Source of the DNA: Lactuca virosa
Taxonomy: Eukaryota > Streptophyta > Magnoliopsida > Asterales > Asteraceae
Reading direction: 5' to 3'
Assembly: GCA_928212115.1 (NCBI GenBank)
Contig: CAKMRJ010005634.1
Span: 259,059,493 to 259,123,492 of the forward strand
DNA length: 64,000 nt
The notes under the pieces are model-generated. The model had not been told where the DNA came from. It did no database searches and saw only the letters and a program-made list of their open reading frames with translations. A program made the position numbers and the translations under genes. The first letter of the stretch is position 1. The number at the start of each line of letters is the position of its first letter. Below, one piece after another: positions 30,524 through 41,922 of the stretch.

Positions 30524-32453
30524 ATACATCTGTTTTATTCATATTTATATACATCAAAAGTAGCAAAATATAAAGACGTGACTCTTTACGCTCCGTCTTC
30601 TCAAAAGTCTGCGGGGTACCTGTCTACTAATTTCTTGAGAATACAATCGGTTTTGAAAGGGTATCAACATTAAGCTGATGAGTTCATAAGCATGTTTTTA
30701 TAATGAAAACATGTTAATAAATCAATGAAAATGTTTGTGTGTTTCCAAGAAAATCCAATATTTTCTAACATGTGTGTTTTTGTTACAGTATCCCATAATG
30801 TATTAGTCTGTATGCCTGGTTAACACTAGATGTGTTGTATAATGTTATTTTGAATGAAAAACCCTTTTTACATGAAAACCCTGGCTATCACCAGTATATA
30901 TAGTAAGTTATGAAAACTCTGGAATCCTCCGGTATGCATAGTAGTTCTATTACTTTAAAATAAAATTAATTGAAGTTATTACCATTCATACATTAATCTT
31001 ATTATTTAGTACCAAATTTATGAGTTGTTATAACCATACTGGACCATTGAATTGCCTAAACGACGTTCTTCAGGTGTCGGAATTGAAATGACTTTGTCAC
31101 CCGTAGACCTGCCGGTCCTACTGTAGCTAACAGCAAAGTGCAGTGTTGTCAATCCCGTATAGATCTATACAAAAACTCACGTTCTCCCTCAAGGAGACTC
31201 TGGTTATAATCTCAGGACTTTTGTTAGTACTTAAATAAGTACGCGAAGATGCACGCTCATAAAATGCTATACTAACGGTTAGGTGTAGAATAAAATGAAT
31301 CCCTTGAATTTAAATGACTATTTATATTACTCATAAACTATACCCTAAATAGTTTATATGTTCGTTCGCATTGAATCGGTGTTTCGTGCATTGATAAGAT
31401 AATTATTCCATAAACTATACCTACTATAGTTTATTCGTTTGTTAATGTATTCAATTCGTGTTTTACACTGACACTCTACAATTATGTTGAAAACTTCCCT
31501 TAAACTTAGCATTTTATAAAAGGGATAAATATCTAAGTGATTTATAAAAAGTAATAATCTTTGTTTTCAATCAATCGTCTATTTTTAATCCTGTTTAAAT
31601 CCTTTATATAAGTCATTAATTTTATTTTTGTCTTGCTTGTATCCTCCCCCTAAAAACGTTAAAAGAGTAAAACTTTAGGGGTATGAAGTCACCTTGAATG
31701 CGCGTTAATTGAAATTAGCGAGTTGTAGCGACGATTCCCAGTTATGCATACGTGCTAATAACGTTTCCCTAAAATAATTATATTTGACGTCGCATTTAAA
31801 TTAATAATCATATTAATTTATTTGATGTGTTAAATAATTAATTAAGTATGAGAGGACTTACAAATAAATTGGAGATATGTGGGGATTAATTGAAAAAGTT
31901 GGAAAAATGGGTTTATGGTTGAAAAGATGGGTTTATGGTTGGGTGCGTGGGGTTTACTGTTGGATCATAAATATATATGAAGATTTGAAGGTGTATATGA
32001 ATGTTGTTGAAGGAAATTATGAAGGTTTGAAGATTTGAAGGCATAAACACTTGATGATTGAGAGGATTTGACACTGTTCACACTTGAAAATTGAGAGAGT
32101 TTTAAGAGTGTTTACGGTTGAAAGTGTGTGAAATGAATTACTCAGAGTGTAAACCCATATATATAGGAGGTGTTTATGGCTGAAATGAGATTGCGCCTAA
32201 GGTGTTTACGGATCGCTTATTGGGCTTGAATTGAAAGTTAGCCCATTAATGGGGTGTTTACGGATGAAATGAACCGTGAACACATGTTTCTTTTCCACTT
32301 TAGCCGTAAACTACATCACCCCTTCAAGATTGGACCGTGAACCACTTTATTTGTTCATGGTTGGACTGTGAACACCCTTTTTGGGGTGTTCTTTGGCTGT
32401 AAACTCCATTTAAGGAGTGCTTTATGGTCGTGAACACCCTTTTGGGGTGTTTT
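30518..32453 (-). other. Solo LTR body, non-coding
   Basis: AT-rich with no ORF of note. Near the right end are two strong hairpins, GAACACCC/GGGTGTTC (32370-32391) and AACACCC/GGGTGTT (32433-32451), and repeated words such as 'ggactgtgaacacc' and 'gtttacgg'. Copia-5 entered two bases after the second hairpin. Confidence 0.75.
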
Positions 32454-33227
32454 TGTTGGATATAGTGTCTAAATCCATAACTTTATTTGGTATGTACTTG
32501 ACCCGACCCGGCATGGTCCATTTGGGTTGCATGGCATTATAAAACTTGGATAGACTAGATGAGAGAATAAGGCACTTATGATTATTAATATATTACAAGT
32601 TCTAATATATTAATAATAGTATTATTTAATTAGTATTGATCAAGTATTAATCTAGTATTAATTTGGTGATCAAAGTGAGACTAATTAAATATATAGGGTT
32701 GATTATGACAATCATCAATTCTTTTATGGTGGATTAATGATCCATGGTTTATGGGTTTGGTTATAACCATATGGAGCTCCATGGATAGTCCATGGGAGTT
32801 ACAAACCCATGGGTCATGAGAAATCAAGAGTCATGACAATTAAGGGCATTCATGTGTAAACCCTAATTGTGACAACACTATAAAAGGAACCCTATGGCTA
32901 GCAAAATCGTGACCTAGTGTTACTAGAGAGGGCATAACCGATTTTGAGTGCTAGAAGTATTCTCTCAAGTTATTCCAAGTCTTGTGGTGTTGTGTGAAGC
33001 ATTTGAGGCACAACATTTGGGGTGCTAGGCTCACAAAGTCTTGAAGGAATCCAAGCAACAACAAGGTATGTATTTCTACTAGTTTTATGTTCTATGTAAT
33101 CCCCATGCCATGCTAGTTAGGAAATAACCTTGAAAAGAAACTGCATGTATATAGAGAAAAAATAGATTCAAGGTTATTAGGGTTGCATGTACACTTAGGA
33201 AGTGTTAGAATGCTCAAAAACCCATCA
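32454..33227 (+). repeat. Copia-5 5' LTR
   Basis: 774 bp, TGTTGGATATAG to AACCCATCA, with TATAAAAG at 32879-32886 and RNA start expected near 32910. Confidence 0.96.
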
Positions 33228-33228
33228 G

Positions 33229-33241
33229 TGGTATCAGAGCC
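33229..33241 (+). other. Copia-5 primer-binding site
   Basis: TGGTATCAGAGCC, one base after the LTR. Confidence 0.95.
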
Positions 33242-33311
33242 TAGGATTGTTTTCTGTATACTTGTTGCAAAACTGCTTAAAAATCGAAAAATTATGCACT
33301 CTGACGACTGG

Positions 33312-33395
33312 ACTCGGCGAGTCCATGGGGAGGACTCGCCGAGTCCATGAACAAATTCATCCTACTCGACGAGTAGAATAATGCACTCGGCGAGT
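33312..33395. repeat. Four ACTCG-N-CGAGT palindromes after the Copia-5 primer site
   Basis: Full copies at 33312-33322, 33334-33344, 33364-33374 and 33385-33395, about 70 bp downstream of the primer site. Copia-8 has the matching four at 61794-61877. Confidence 0.92.
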
Positions 33396-33399
33396 AGGA

Positions 33400-34747
33400 G
33401 CGTGTTGGGCAGTTTTTTCGAGTTTTGTTGCTGGAAATGGATTAAGATCATTATCCCAATCTGTTTTGGACTTGTAAAATCTGTTTTTCAAAATGATAAT
33501 GATTATGTTAACCCATTTTACATGACTTTTATCAATTTTCAAGTATTGTATATGTTTATATGATTTTCTTGAAATTGCTTGACATGAATTTGTGTTCATA
33601 TGAGTTTAGAAGATCATAGGAATTATGTGTAACCTCCATGTGTGTTTAATTCATGATCTTAATGGCTATCATGGTGTCCATAACTTGTCCTCAAGTTATG
33701 GATAACCAAAAGTCACTTCTTTTAATTATGATTAAAGAACTAAAGAGGTTTCATAAAATGAAGAGTCTTCTTTTTATGAACCATTAAAACTCATAAGTTA
33801 CAAATTGAAGAGATTGAAGAGACTTGGAATAGTTTCAAATCTTGCCCTCAAGTTTTGGAATTTGAAAAGTCTTACACTTTAATACTTTAATTCCAAATTA
33901 AACCTTAGATTTTTAAAAAGTTTAAAAATCAACACTTATACTATTATTATAATTTATTATATAGATATGTATAAGAATATGTCATTCTTACCGTTAGTAG
34001 GCCTCATTCACGAAGCCGGTCTATAAGGGGGGTATAAGGTTGTTGCCTATAAAATGGTGACTTAATGGGTGTCCACTCTCACCCACCGCTTCCTTGATCG
34101 GTGGAGGGTCGTTAGCCGAACGGGTAGGATACGACTTTAAATACTTGTTAAAAGTATAATGAATTATAAAGTAACTATACATTATAAATTCCCAATCTTA
34201 GTTACTTTAGGAAAATGTGAAATTGGTGCTAGCCCATAAAATTACACTTTGTACCTTACCAAGTCGTTAGTGGAGCGTGTGTGGTTAACCGGCACAATAA
34301 CATGGACTAGTAAGAGTGGCAAAGGGTAACTTGACCTAATTATAGATCGGTGGAGCGTGTGTGGTTAACCGGCACATAGATTAGGTAATATTGTTGAGGG
34401 TACCAAGTCAATTTGTATGGTTATTCACACCTTGTTTGTGATCCTCGGCATCCCAGTCACAAACTTGAGAGGGCACAATCGAGATTCAAACATGCCATTG
34501 AAAAGTTCAATGTATCTCAAAAGATCTAGGAGTTTCAAAACCAATAAAACCTAATAATAAAATATTTCGTTCTTATGGTGGAAATTGGTAAATCGTCATT
34601 TACCTACCTTCAAATATTTTATAGTATGGATTACGGCATCCCTCTTCTAACTATAAATAGTTTGTTGGATCCTAGCCTTAATATTTCATTTGGGTGAATT
34701 ATTAATTATTCCTAATCTAATGAAACTTGTCTTTCTTTCCTTTCAAG
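33400..34747 (+). other. Copia-5 structured leader
   Basis: Non-coding. Hairpin D CCATAACTTG/CAAGTTATGG is at 33678-33701 (loop TCCT). The conserved block is 33988-34500 with the CCACCG...CGGTGG stem near 34084-34105, two GGAGCGTGTGTGGTTAACCGG copies (34273-34293 and 34353-34373), hairpin B at 34434-34464 and hairpin C near 34494-34510. Hairpin A is at 34616-34660 with the loop ATTACGGCATCCCTCTT at 34631-34647. Gag starts at 34748. Confidence 0.82.
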
Positions 34748-35535
34748 ATGTCTTCCAACAATGCTTATGGCTCAAACCCCAACAGGCTCCTTTTCCCTTA
34801 TGAACTTGTGTGGTAAGGTCATCTTTGATGGATCCAATTTCAATGAGTGGATCAGAAACATCAGAATGATTACCCGCTATGAGGACAAAGAATATGTCCT
34901 CGATAGGGAGATTAAGGTTGTGAATGAAGCCACTGCTACTCCTGAAGAGTTTGCGGAGTTTGTTGCACATGAAAAGGATGCTACTAAAGTAGCATGCATC
35001 ATGATGGCCACCATGACTCCTGAAGGATAACCGCAAGGATGAAGGATGGTGAACCCATCACTGGTCACTTGCAGAGGATGCAAAGGTTCGTTGACCGGTT
35101 GCTGAAGCTAAATGTTGACTTTCCTGAGGAAATCGCGATTGACATCATTCTCCACTCCTTACCTCCAAGTTATGATCAGTTTCGTATGACTTATCATATG
35201 AACAAGGAGGAAGTCACACTTAGCAAACTTCAAGGACTCTAAAAGAACAGCTGAAAATGGCCTTAAGGGTAAAGCGGTTGCTACTTCTACTCCTTCAATA
35301 GCCCCTGTTCTGGCTATTGGGCAGGGAAAGGGTAAGAAGAGGAAAAGCCCTTCGAAGGGTACCAAGGGTAAGACTCTTGATGGTTCCTCTTCAAGTGGGA
35401 CAAAGAAAGGTCCCATTACTCCTTCTTCAAACCCAAAGGAAGCACAGTGCTTCTATTGCCAGGATAAGGGACACTTCAAGCGAAGCTGGCCTAAATATCT
35501 GCAAGATGTAAAGGATGGGAAGGTTAAACCCACCC
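34748..35535 (+). pseudogene. gag: Copia-5 gag (broken)
   Basis: It starts MSSNNAYGSN. One extra C near 34780 shifts the frame, and the capsid part continues in another frame (34761-35030) with LMNLCGKVIFDGSNFNEWIR and EDKEYVLDREIK. About 106 bp are missing after ATMTPE (near 35022) compared with Copia-8, removing the SYEDFYPYEMH...SARQERYE region. The rest (35039-35242) has MQRFVDRLLKLNVDFPEE and LHSLPPSYDQF. A stop and frameshift near 35240 precede the Lys-rich tail and the zinc knuckle CFYCQDKGHFKRSW, whose last Cys is Trp. It is not functional. Confidence 0.88.
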
Positions 35536-35555
35536 ATGCAGGTATTTACACAATA

Positions 35556-36692
35556 TTGTCTAATAACTCATCTAATGCTAATTCTTGGGTGCTTGATACA
35601 GGTTGTGGTATTCACATTTGTACTGATTTACAGGCACTAAGAAGAAGTGAGCAAGTGGAGCACGGGAAGATAAACTTAGTCATGGGCAACAGGAAAGCAT
35701 CACCTGTTACCAAGATAGGAGTTTATTCTTTATTGCTTAATAATGGGTTAATGTTAGATTTGAATAAGTGTTGTTACTCGCCTGAAATGGCGAGAAATAT
35801 TATTTCTTTTCATGGCTTGTACAAACAAGGTTTTTCATTTTCATTTGATAATAAAAATGGTGCTATTAATGTTTATTACAATGATGTATTTTACTTTAAA
35901 GCATTACCTTGTGATGGTGTATATGAAGCCGTGAATGTTGTAGACAATCTAGGAAATAATGTGTTGTATATTGATTCTTCAGATAGCTTGGATAAAGCAT
36001 CCTTGTGGTATTATCGTCTTGGACATGTTAACAAGAAGTGCATAGGCCAACTCCAAAAGGCTGGAGTCTTGGAATCATTTGACCTCAAGTCAGATGATAG
36101 TTGCGAGTCTTGTTTACTTGGAAAAATGACAAAGTCACCCTTCACAGGTACTTGTGATAGGGGTGAAGGTTTGTTGGACCTTGTACACACGGATGTGTGT
36201 GGGCCCTTCAGAGTTGCTACAAGGGATGCTAATCGCTATTATGTGACTTTTACTGATGATTACAATAGATATGGATGTATTTACTTAACCAAGCATAAGT
36301 CAGAAACCTTTGAAAAGTTCAAAGAGTTTAAGCAGGAAGTGGAGAATCAATTGGGCAGGAACAGCAAGATGATCCGATCCGATCGGGGAGGAGAGTATCT
36401 TAGCATTGAGTTCCTTGACTATCTTAAGGAATGTGGGATTGTCTCACAATTGACACCTCCCAGAACACCATAGTTGAATGGTGTAGCTGAGAGGCACAAT
36501 CGAACCTTGCTGGATATGGTTCGTTCTATGATGAGTCGAGCTTCGTTACCAATCTCTTTCTGGGGGTATGCCTTAGAGACTGCCACCCATATCCTTAATC
36601 TAGTCCCTACTGAAAAAGGTTGCCAAAACACCTCACGAGATGTGGACTGGGAAAGTTCCCAATTTGGACCACATCAAGATTTGGGGTTGTGA
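35556..36692 (+). pseudogene. pol: Copia-5 protease and integrase (broken)
   Basis: Protease has SWVLDTGCGIHICTDL (Asp-Thr-Gly active site). The pre-integrase zinc finger reads LWYYRLGHVNKKC...CESCLLGKM; sister Copia-8 has LWHCRLGH, so the first His of the HHCC site is Tyr here. The integrase core has HTDVCGPF (first Asp), FTDDYNRYGCIYL, MIRSDRGGEYLSIEFLDYL (second Asp) and LTPPRTP. A TAG at 36471-36473 where sisters have CAG precedes LNGVAERHNRTLLDMV (catalytic Glu). An extra base in an A-run near 36615 ends the second piece. Confidence 0.9.
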
Positions 36693-37410
36693 AGCTTTCG
36701 TGAGGCGTGAGACTCATGATAAGCTTGAACCTCGAAGTGAGAGGTGTATTTTCATAGGCTACCCACAGAGATCCTTTGGTTACCTCTTCTATAGACCCAG
36801 TGATAATGTCGTCTTTGTAGCAAGAAGAGGAGTCTTTCGTGAGAGAGAATTCATAAGCCAAGCGGACAGTGGGAGGCAAATTGACCTTGAAGAGCTTCAA
36901 GAGTCAAGTGGTGAAGGAACCTCAAATGCTATCGACCAACCTGAGGAGGAAACTCATGTTGATCCGATAGATGAGTCTGTACCTTCAAGACGTTCCACTA
37001 GGGTGAGGAACACACCTGATTTTTATTATGGTTATCACATCACCACTGAAGGTGATACAATTATTAGTGATAGTACACTAATAGATTTGGATGAACCTAA
37101 TAACTACAGGGAAGCCATGGCAGGCCCTGAGTCTGCTAAATGGAAGGAGGCTATGGACAGCGAGATTCAGTCCATGTATGACAATCAAGTTTGGAACTTG
37201 GTTGACAATGTACCAGGTCGTAAGACAGTTGGGTGCAAATGGATCTTCAAGAAGAAGACCGACATGGATGGGAAGGTACACACTTATAAAGCGCGACTGG
37301 TTGCGAAGGGCTTTACTCAAACTCCGGGAGTTGACTATGATGAGACCTTCTCACCAGTAGCGAAGATTAAGTCTATTAGGGTTTTTGCTAGCTATAGCTG
37401 CATTTCATGA
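36640..37410 (+). pseudogene. pol: Copia-5 integrase C-terminus and RT N-terminal part
   Basis: 256 open codons: GCEAFVRRETHDKLEPRSER, YLFYRPSDNVVFVARRGVF, a Glu-rich linker with VPSRRSTRVRNTPDFYYGY, EAMAGPESAKWKEAMDSEIQ, VGCKWIFKKKTDMDGKVHTY and FTQTPGVDYDETFSPVAKIK. The frame is lost at 37382-37388 in a T-run. Confidence 0.9.
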
Positions 37411-38077
37411 TTATGAAATATGGCAAATGGATGTCAAAACCGCTTTCCTTAATGGAAAGTTGGCTGAGGATGTTTACATGGCTCAGCCAGAGGGTTTTGT
37501 CGATACAAGATACCCTAATAGAGTGTGTAAGCTTGATAAATCCATTTATGGATTGAAACAAGCATCTCGCAGATGGAATCTTTGCTTTGATGAGAAATTC
37601 AAAGAGTTTGGCTTTTCTAGGAGTGAGGATGAGTCTTGTGTGTATGTCAGGGCTAGTGGGAGCATAGTTAGCTTCTTGGTGTTGTATGTGGATGACATAC
37701 TTCTCATAGGAAACGACATCCCAACCTTGCAGGAGGTTAAGTCCTGGCGTGGGAAGTGTTTCGCTATGAAGGACCTTGGGGAAGCTGCCTATATCCTAGG
37801 GATAAGGATATTGAGAGATAGGAGTAAGAGACTAATTGGACTTAGTCAAAGTACTTACTTGGATAAGGTGCTGAAGAGGTTCAGCATGCAACAATCCAAG
37901 AAAGGGGAATTACCCGTCCAGAGTAATGCCAAGCTGAGTATGACTCAGAGTCCGAGTACAGAGGCTGAGATAGCTGAGATGAGTCATATACCATATGCTT
38001 CCGCTGTGGGCTCGATCATGTATGCTATGACTTGTACTCGCCCTGATGTGGCTTTTTGCTTTGAGCATGGTCAGTAG
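37385..38077 (+). pseudogene. pol: Copia-5 RT palm and thumb
   Basis: 230 codons with QMDVKTAFLNGKLAEDVYMA, YGLKQASRRWNLCFDEKFKE and the active site LVLYVDDILLIGNDIPTLQE. They continue with GKCFAMKDLGEAAYILGIR, YLDKVLKRFSMQ and YASAVGSIMYAMTCTRPDVA. An added T near 38055 moves the frame. Confidence 0.92.
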
Positions 38078-38678
38078 ATATCAAGGGAACCCTGGAAAAG
38101 CACACTGGACAGCGGTAAAGAACATTCTCAAGTATCTGCGGAGGACTAAAGATTGGGTCCTTACCCTCGGAGGCAGTGATGACTTGAGAGTGGAAGGATA
38201 TAGCGATGCTAGCTTCCAAACTGATAAGGATAATTTCCGCTCTCAGTCAGGCTGGGTCTTTATCCTAAATGGAGGGGCAATTACTTGGAAAAGTTCCAAG
38301 CAGGAGACAGTAGCTGATTCTACTTGTGAATCAGAGTACATAGCAGCAAGTGAAGCAGCTAAGGAGGCGATATGGCTAAAGAACTTCATCGGAGACCTTG
38401 GAGTTGTACCAGCTATAAAGGAGCTAATGGAAATTTTATGTGACAGCGAAAGTGCGGTTGCTTTGGCTAAGGAACCGAGAGATCACGGGAGATCTAGGCA
38501 CATTGCCAGAAAATACCATTTCATCAGACATCGAATAGAAGAAGGACTCCTCGTGGCTAAGAGGGTATCATCAGATGAGAACCCGGCAGATCCCCTCACG
38601 AAGGGACTGAGCAGGGTTAAGCATTTACAGCATGCGAGGCGCATTGGGCTGAAGGATGATATTAGTTTCAATAATTAG
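38046..38678 (+). pseudogene. pol: Copia-5 RNase H
   Basis: FALSMVSRYQGNPGKAHW, then RNase H: GYSDASFQTD (Asp), KQETVADSTCESEYIAASE (Glu), ILCDSESAVALAKE (Asp), RHIARKYHFIRHR (sisters have RHIDRKYHF, so the usual Asp is Ala) and LTKGLSRVKHLQHARRIGL. It would degrade the RNA template during cDNA synthesis. It is frameshifted from RT. Confidence 0.9.
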
Positions 38679-39519
38679 ATTCCTAAAACTTGTAAAATGT
38701 AATTGACATTTGATGATAAATAAAAGTTGTTATTTATTTATGAGTAAGGTGTTACTATCTTGTGTTGATTGTTTACTATGTTTCAATTTTGCATGTTTTT
38801 ACTTCCAGAATAATTATGTTATTATTCAAACCATCCACAGTCAGTCAAACTTTGGAAGTAAGTATTGATTTAAGACTGTCATGAATTTGGCTTGTATGAT
38901 TTGTCTAAAAGTGCTTTGGACAATGCAATGGTTGCTACAACATTCATGAGTACTCATAAGGGCTGAGTATTGGATCCAACCCACGCTCACTTGCATCACT
39001 TCATGGAATTTATCTCGAGTGTTCGTGAGACGGTAATATCATATAAATCTTCAAACCTAGAGATATGAGTTGTTGACTATGAGTTGGTTATTCATTGATT
39101 GCACGAATACGCATTGGTAACTCGATGTCATAAAACGTGCCTTTGTGAATAATTCAACAAGTAGTTAGTACAAGCATATCAGTCGAAGTTTATCTGTTCC
39201 TTCTAGAAATAGAAGCGATATATGGGCCCCTCGATGATTTGGTTTTGACTTATGTACCGGGCCCGGTCAGAACCTAATTGATGTGTTCAATTTAGTTCTA
39301 TGTCGAAACAAATCAGAGATCGAGAAACAAATGCTGGACAATAAGTAAGATCATGTTCGACGTGTTTGTCCGGCTGATATCATGAGAACAGAGGATTATA
39401 TGATCACTTATCTTAAATGGCGTATCATCATCATCTCAGTTCCGAGAGACTTTGAAAGAGCTACGATTGCTAGTCGGATTTTGAAGTCATATTTGCAAAT
39501 ATAGTTATTAGACTTATCC
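38679..39519 (+). other. Copia-5 3' untranslated region
   Basis: 840 bp, non-coding, colinear with those of Copia-1, -2, -7 and -8; includes 'gggcccctcgatgatttgg' at 39224-39242. Confidence 0.82.
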
Positions 39520-39529
39520 AAGTGGGAGA
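39520..39529 (+). other. Copia-5 polypurine tract
   Basis: AAGTGGGAGA, one base before the 3' LTR. Confidence 0.92.
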
Positions 39530-39530
39530 C

Positions 39531-40304
39531 TGTTGGATATAGTGTCTAAGTCCATAACTTTATTTGGTATGTACTTGACCCAACCCGGCATGGTCCATTT
39601 GGGTTGCATGGCATTCCAATACTTGGATAGACTAGATGAGAGAATAAGGCACTTATGATTATTAATATATTATAAGTTCTAATATATTAATAATAGTATT
39701 ATTTAATTAGTATTGATCAAGTATTAATCTAGTATTAATTTGGTGATCAAAGTGAGACTAATTAAATATATAGGGTTGATTATGACAATCATCAATTCTT
39801 TTATGGTGGATTAATGATCCATGGTTTATGGGTTTGGTTATAACCATATGGAGCTCCATGGATAGTCCATGGGAGTTACAAACCCATGGGTCATGAGAAA
39901 TCAAGAGTCATGACAATTAAGGGCATTCATGTGTAAACCCTAATTGTGACAACACTATAAAAGGAACCCTATGGCTAGCAAAATCGTGACCTAGTGTTAC
40001 TAGAGAGGGCATAACCGATTTTGAGTGCTAGAAGTATTCTCTCAAGTTATTCCAAGTCTTGTGGTGTTGTGTGAAGCATTTGAGGCACACCATTTGGGGT
40101 GCTAGGCTCACAAAGTCTTGAAGGAATCCAAGCAACAACAAGGTATGTATTTCTACTAGTTTTATGTTCTATGTAATCCCCATGCCATGCTAGTTAGGAA
40201 ATAACCTTGAAAAGAAACTGCATGTATATAGAGAAAACATAGATTCAAGGTTATTAGGGTTGCATGTACACTTAGGAAGTGTTAGAATGCTCAAAAACCC
40301 ATCA
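39531..40304 (+). repeat. Copia-5 3' LTR
   Basis: 774 bp, TGTTGGATATAG to AACCCATCA, followed by the TSD GTTTT. Confidence 0.96.
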
Positions 40305-40512
40305 GTTTTCATGCCTTAGAATTTGAATTAACTCCAAACTAGCCCTTTAACTTTGAACTAGTGCGTGTTAGGCCTAATCATATGTGATTTTATGTTAAGT
40401 ATGAAGGTTATACCATCCTATTTCAACACGATATTCCAAAACCTTGCATATATATTGAATAAACATACTTGGAGATTGGGGTTTTATTAAAAAGAAACAA
40501 CAGGTTGTCACA
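40305..40512 (-). other. Solo LTR, right remainder (5' end of that LTR)
   Basis: 208 bp of the solo LTR beyond Copia-5, ending in GGTTGTCACA (minus-strand TGTGACAACC). Non-coding. Confidence 0.8.
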
Positions 40513-41399
40513 AAAGATCCCATGGGTTATTCTTGGGTTACATCTTGTCCAGGCTTTTCATTGCCGCCTTACTCTTTGTCACCTATTACAATTCTGTCTG
40601 GAGTTTGGGTTGCAAACTCCACCTTCTGGCTAGCACCCTGATCTTTGTTTCCTGCTTGACTTGTATCATCTCCTCCCTGATTACCCATGGCAGATTCATC
40701 AAAGGTCATATTTTTGCTCATGATAAATTTAGGAGTTCTTCATTCTTTTGTACACCACAATCGATAACTTTTTACTCATGTCACATATCCTAGAAATATG
40801 CACTTCATTGCCCTTGGCTCAAGTTACCATCATTCACATGAGCATATTCGGGGCATCCAAATATACGTAAACTACAATAGTCAGATGGTTTCCAGGACCA
40901 TAGCTCTTGAGGTTTCTTCAAGTCAATAGAAGTTGATGGTGATCTGTTCACCAGATAGCAACCAGTGTTAAGTTCTTCTGCTCATAATTGCTTGGATAAG
41001 TTAGCAAATATTCGCATGCACCTAGCATGTTGCATGATTGTTTGGTTCATCCGTTCTGCCACTCCAATTTTTTTGTGGTGTGTTTCGTATAGTGTGGTGC
41101 CTCACTATACCTTCTACCTTGCAGAAAATATCAAATGGAGCATTGCAGAATTCCAACCCATTGTCAGTCCTCAGAATCTTGACCTATTTTCCAATGCTTT
41201 TCTCAACCATGGTCTTCCACTCCTTGAATAGTCCTCAGAATCTTTGTTCTTTATAAAGTACAACCTAACCTTCCTTGAATAGTCATCAATGAACGTCACA
41301 AAGTATGAACATCCTCCTTGAGACTTCAGTGGTGTAGGACCCCAAAGATCTGAGTGAACATACTCCATGATTTCCTTTCTTGTGTGTTAACTATTACCG
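40513..41399 (-). pseudogene. pol: Copia-4 integrase core and linker (broken)
   Basis: Minus strand from the right: RKEIMEYVHSDLWGP (first integrase Asp; 41171-41368 open), YFVTFIDDYSRKVRLYFI, then frameshifts. Further left are fragments of the integrase C-terminus (CIFLGYVT near 40790) and an acidic Gln/Asp-rich linker. The segment 40800-41150 holds several stops. It joins RT at 30341 once the solo LTR is removed. Confidence 0.82.
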
Positions 41400-41411
41400 A
41401 ACTTCACTTGG

Positions 41412-41911
41412 TGTAAGTCCCGATCTATAGATCCAAATCAGTAATCAATGAATTGCAAACAATAAAACAGAGTGTAGAAGGAGTAGAAGGAGAATAAAGC
41501 CAAGCATGCACACATCTATAACGTACAAATGTCAGGTACACCTTGGGAAACACACACACATACGTCACTCTCATGCGTAACCTAATACTGACATAGACAC
41601 CTATTATTTATAGTACACCCAGCAGCACACCAGTGTACAACCACACATGCGTGTACGGCCGCACACAGGGTGTACGGCCGCACACACATGTACGACCGCA
41701 CACATCCACACAAAAATTACAACCACCATAACAAACCCCAAAACCTACCAATACCTATACAAGATGAATGCCTAGCTCAAACCACAAAATTGTGACCTAA
41801 CAGTCTCCCCCTTGGTTTGAGCTAGCATGGACTCGGGTCTTCTTCGATCAGAAGCACGTCCGACTTATACAGATAGATGCCTAGCCCAAACCAACAAATT
41901 GTGACCTAACA
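41412..41911 (-). repeat. Element Y left (3') LTR
   Basis: It ends TGTAAGTCCCG at the left and begins (minus) TGTTAGGTCAC at 41911, with the purine tract AAGGGGGAGAC just outside (41912-41922). The LTR also contains an internal copy of that same LTR-start/purine-tract junction at about 41788-41812. Near-palindromes of GTGTACGGCCGCACAC lie at 41650-41690. Confidence 0.78.
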
Positions 41912-41922
41912 GTCTCCCCCTT

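Larger units (their letters stand above)
32454..40304 (+). mobile_element. Copia-5: complete Ty1/copia element, coding broken
   Basis: 7.85 kb, LTRs 32454-33227 and 39531-40304, perfect TSD GTTTT (32449-32453 and 40305-40309), inside the solo LTR. The LTRs differ at about eight sites by eye, roughly 99% alike. All domains are present in copia order (gag, protease, integrase, RT, RNase H). There are at least one gag deletion, a nonsense codon and several one-base frameshifts. Same family as Copia-8, which lies in the opposite direction. Confidence 0.96.
30342..40512 (-). mobile_element. Solo LTR of an unidentified element, split by Copia-5
   Basis: Without Copia-5 and its TSD this is about 2.3 kb. 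The minus strand begins TGTGACAACC at 40512 and ends GGGGTGTGACG at 30342, the expected CA end having mutated to CG. AAAGA flanks both sides (30337-30341 and 40513-40517), and Copia-4 linker coding lies outside. A single LTR with a TSD is the product of recombination between two LTRs. Length and TGTGACA/TGTGACG ends suggest Ty3. It contains no coding domain. Confidence 0.82.

Noticed and set aside
30344..30573. ORFs rich in Ile-Tyr repeats on both strands
   Set aside because: Product of the (AT)n microsatellite.
40533..41256. Plus-strand ORFs with hydrophobic stretches (membrane-like)
   Set aside because: Antisense of Copia-4 integrase and linker coding.
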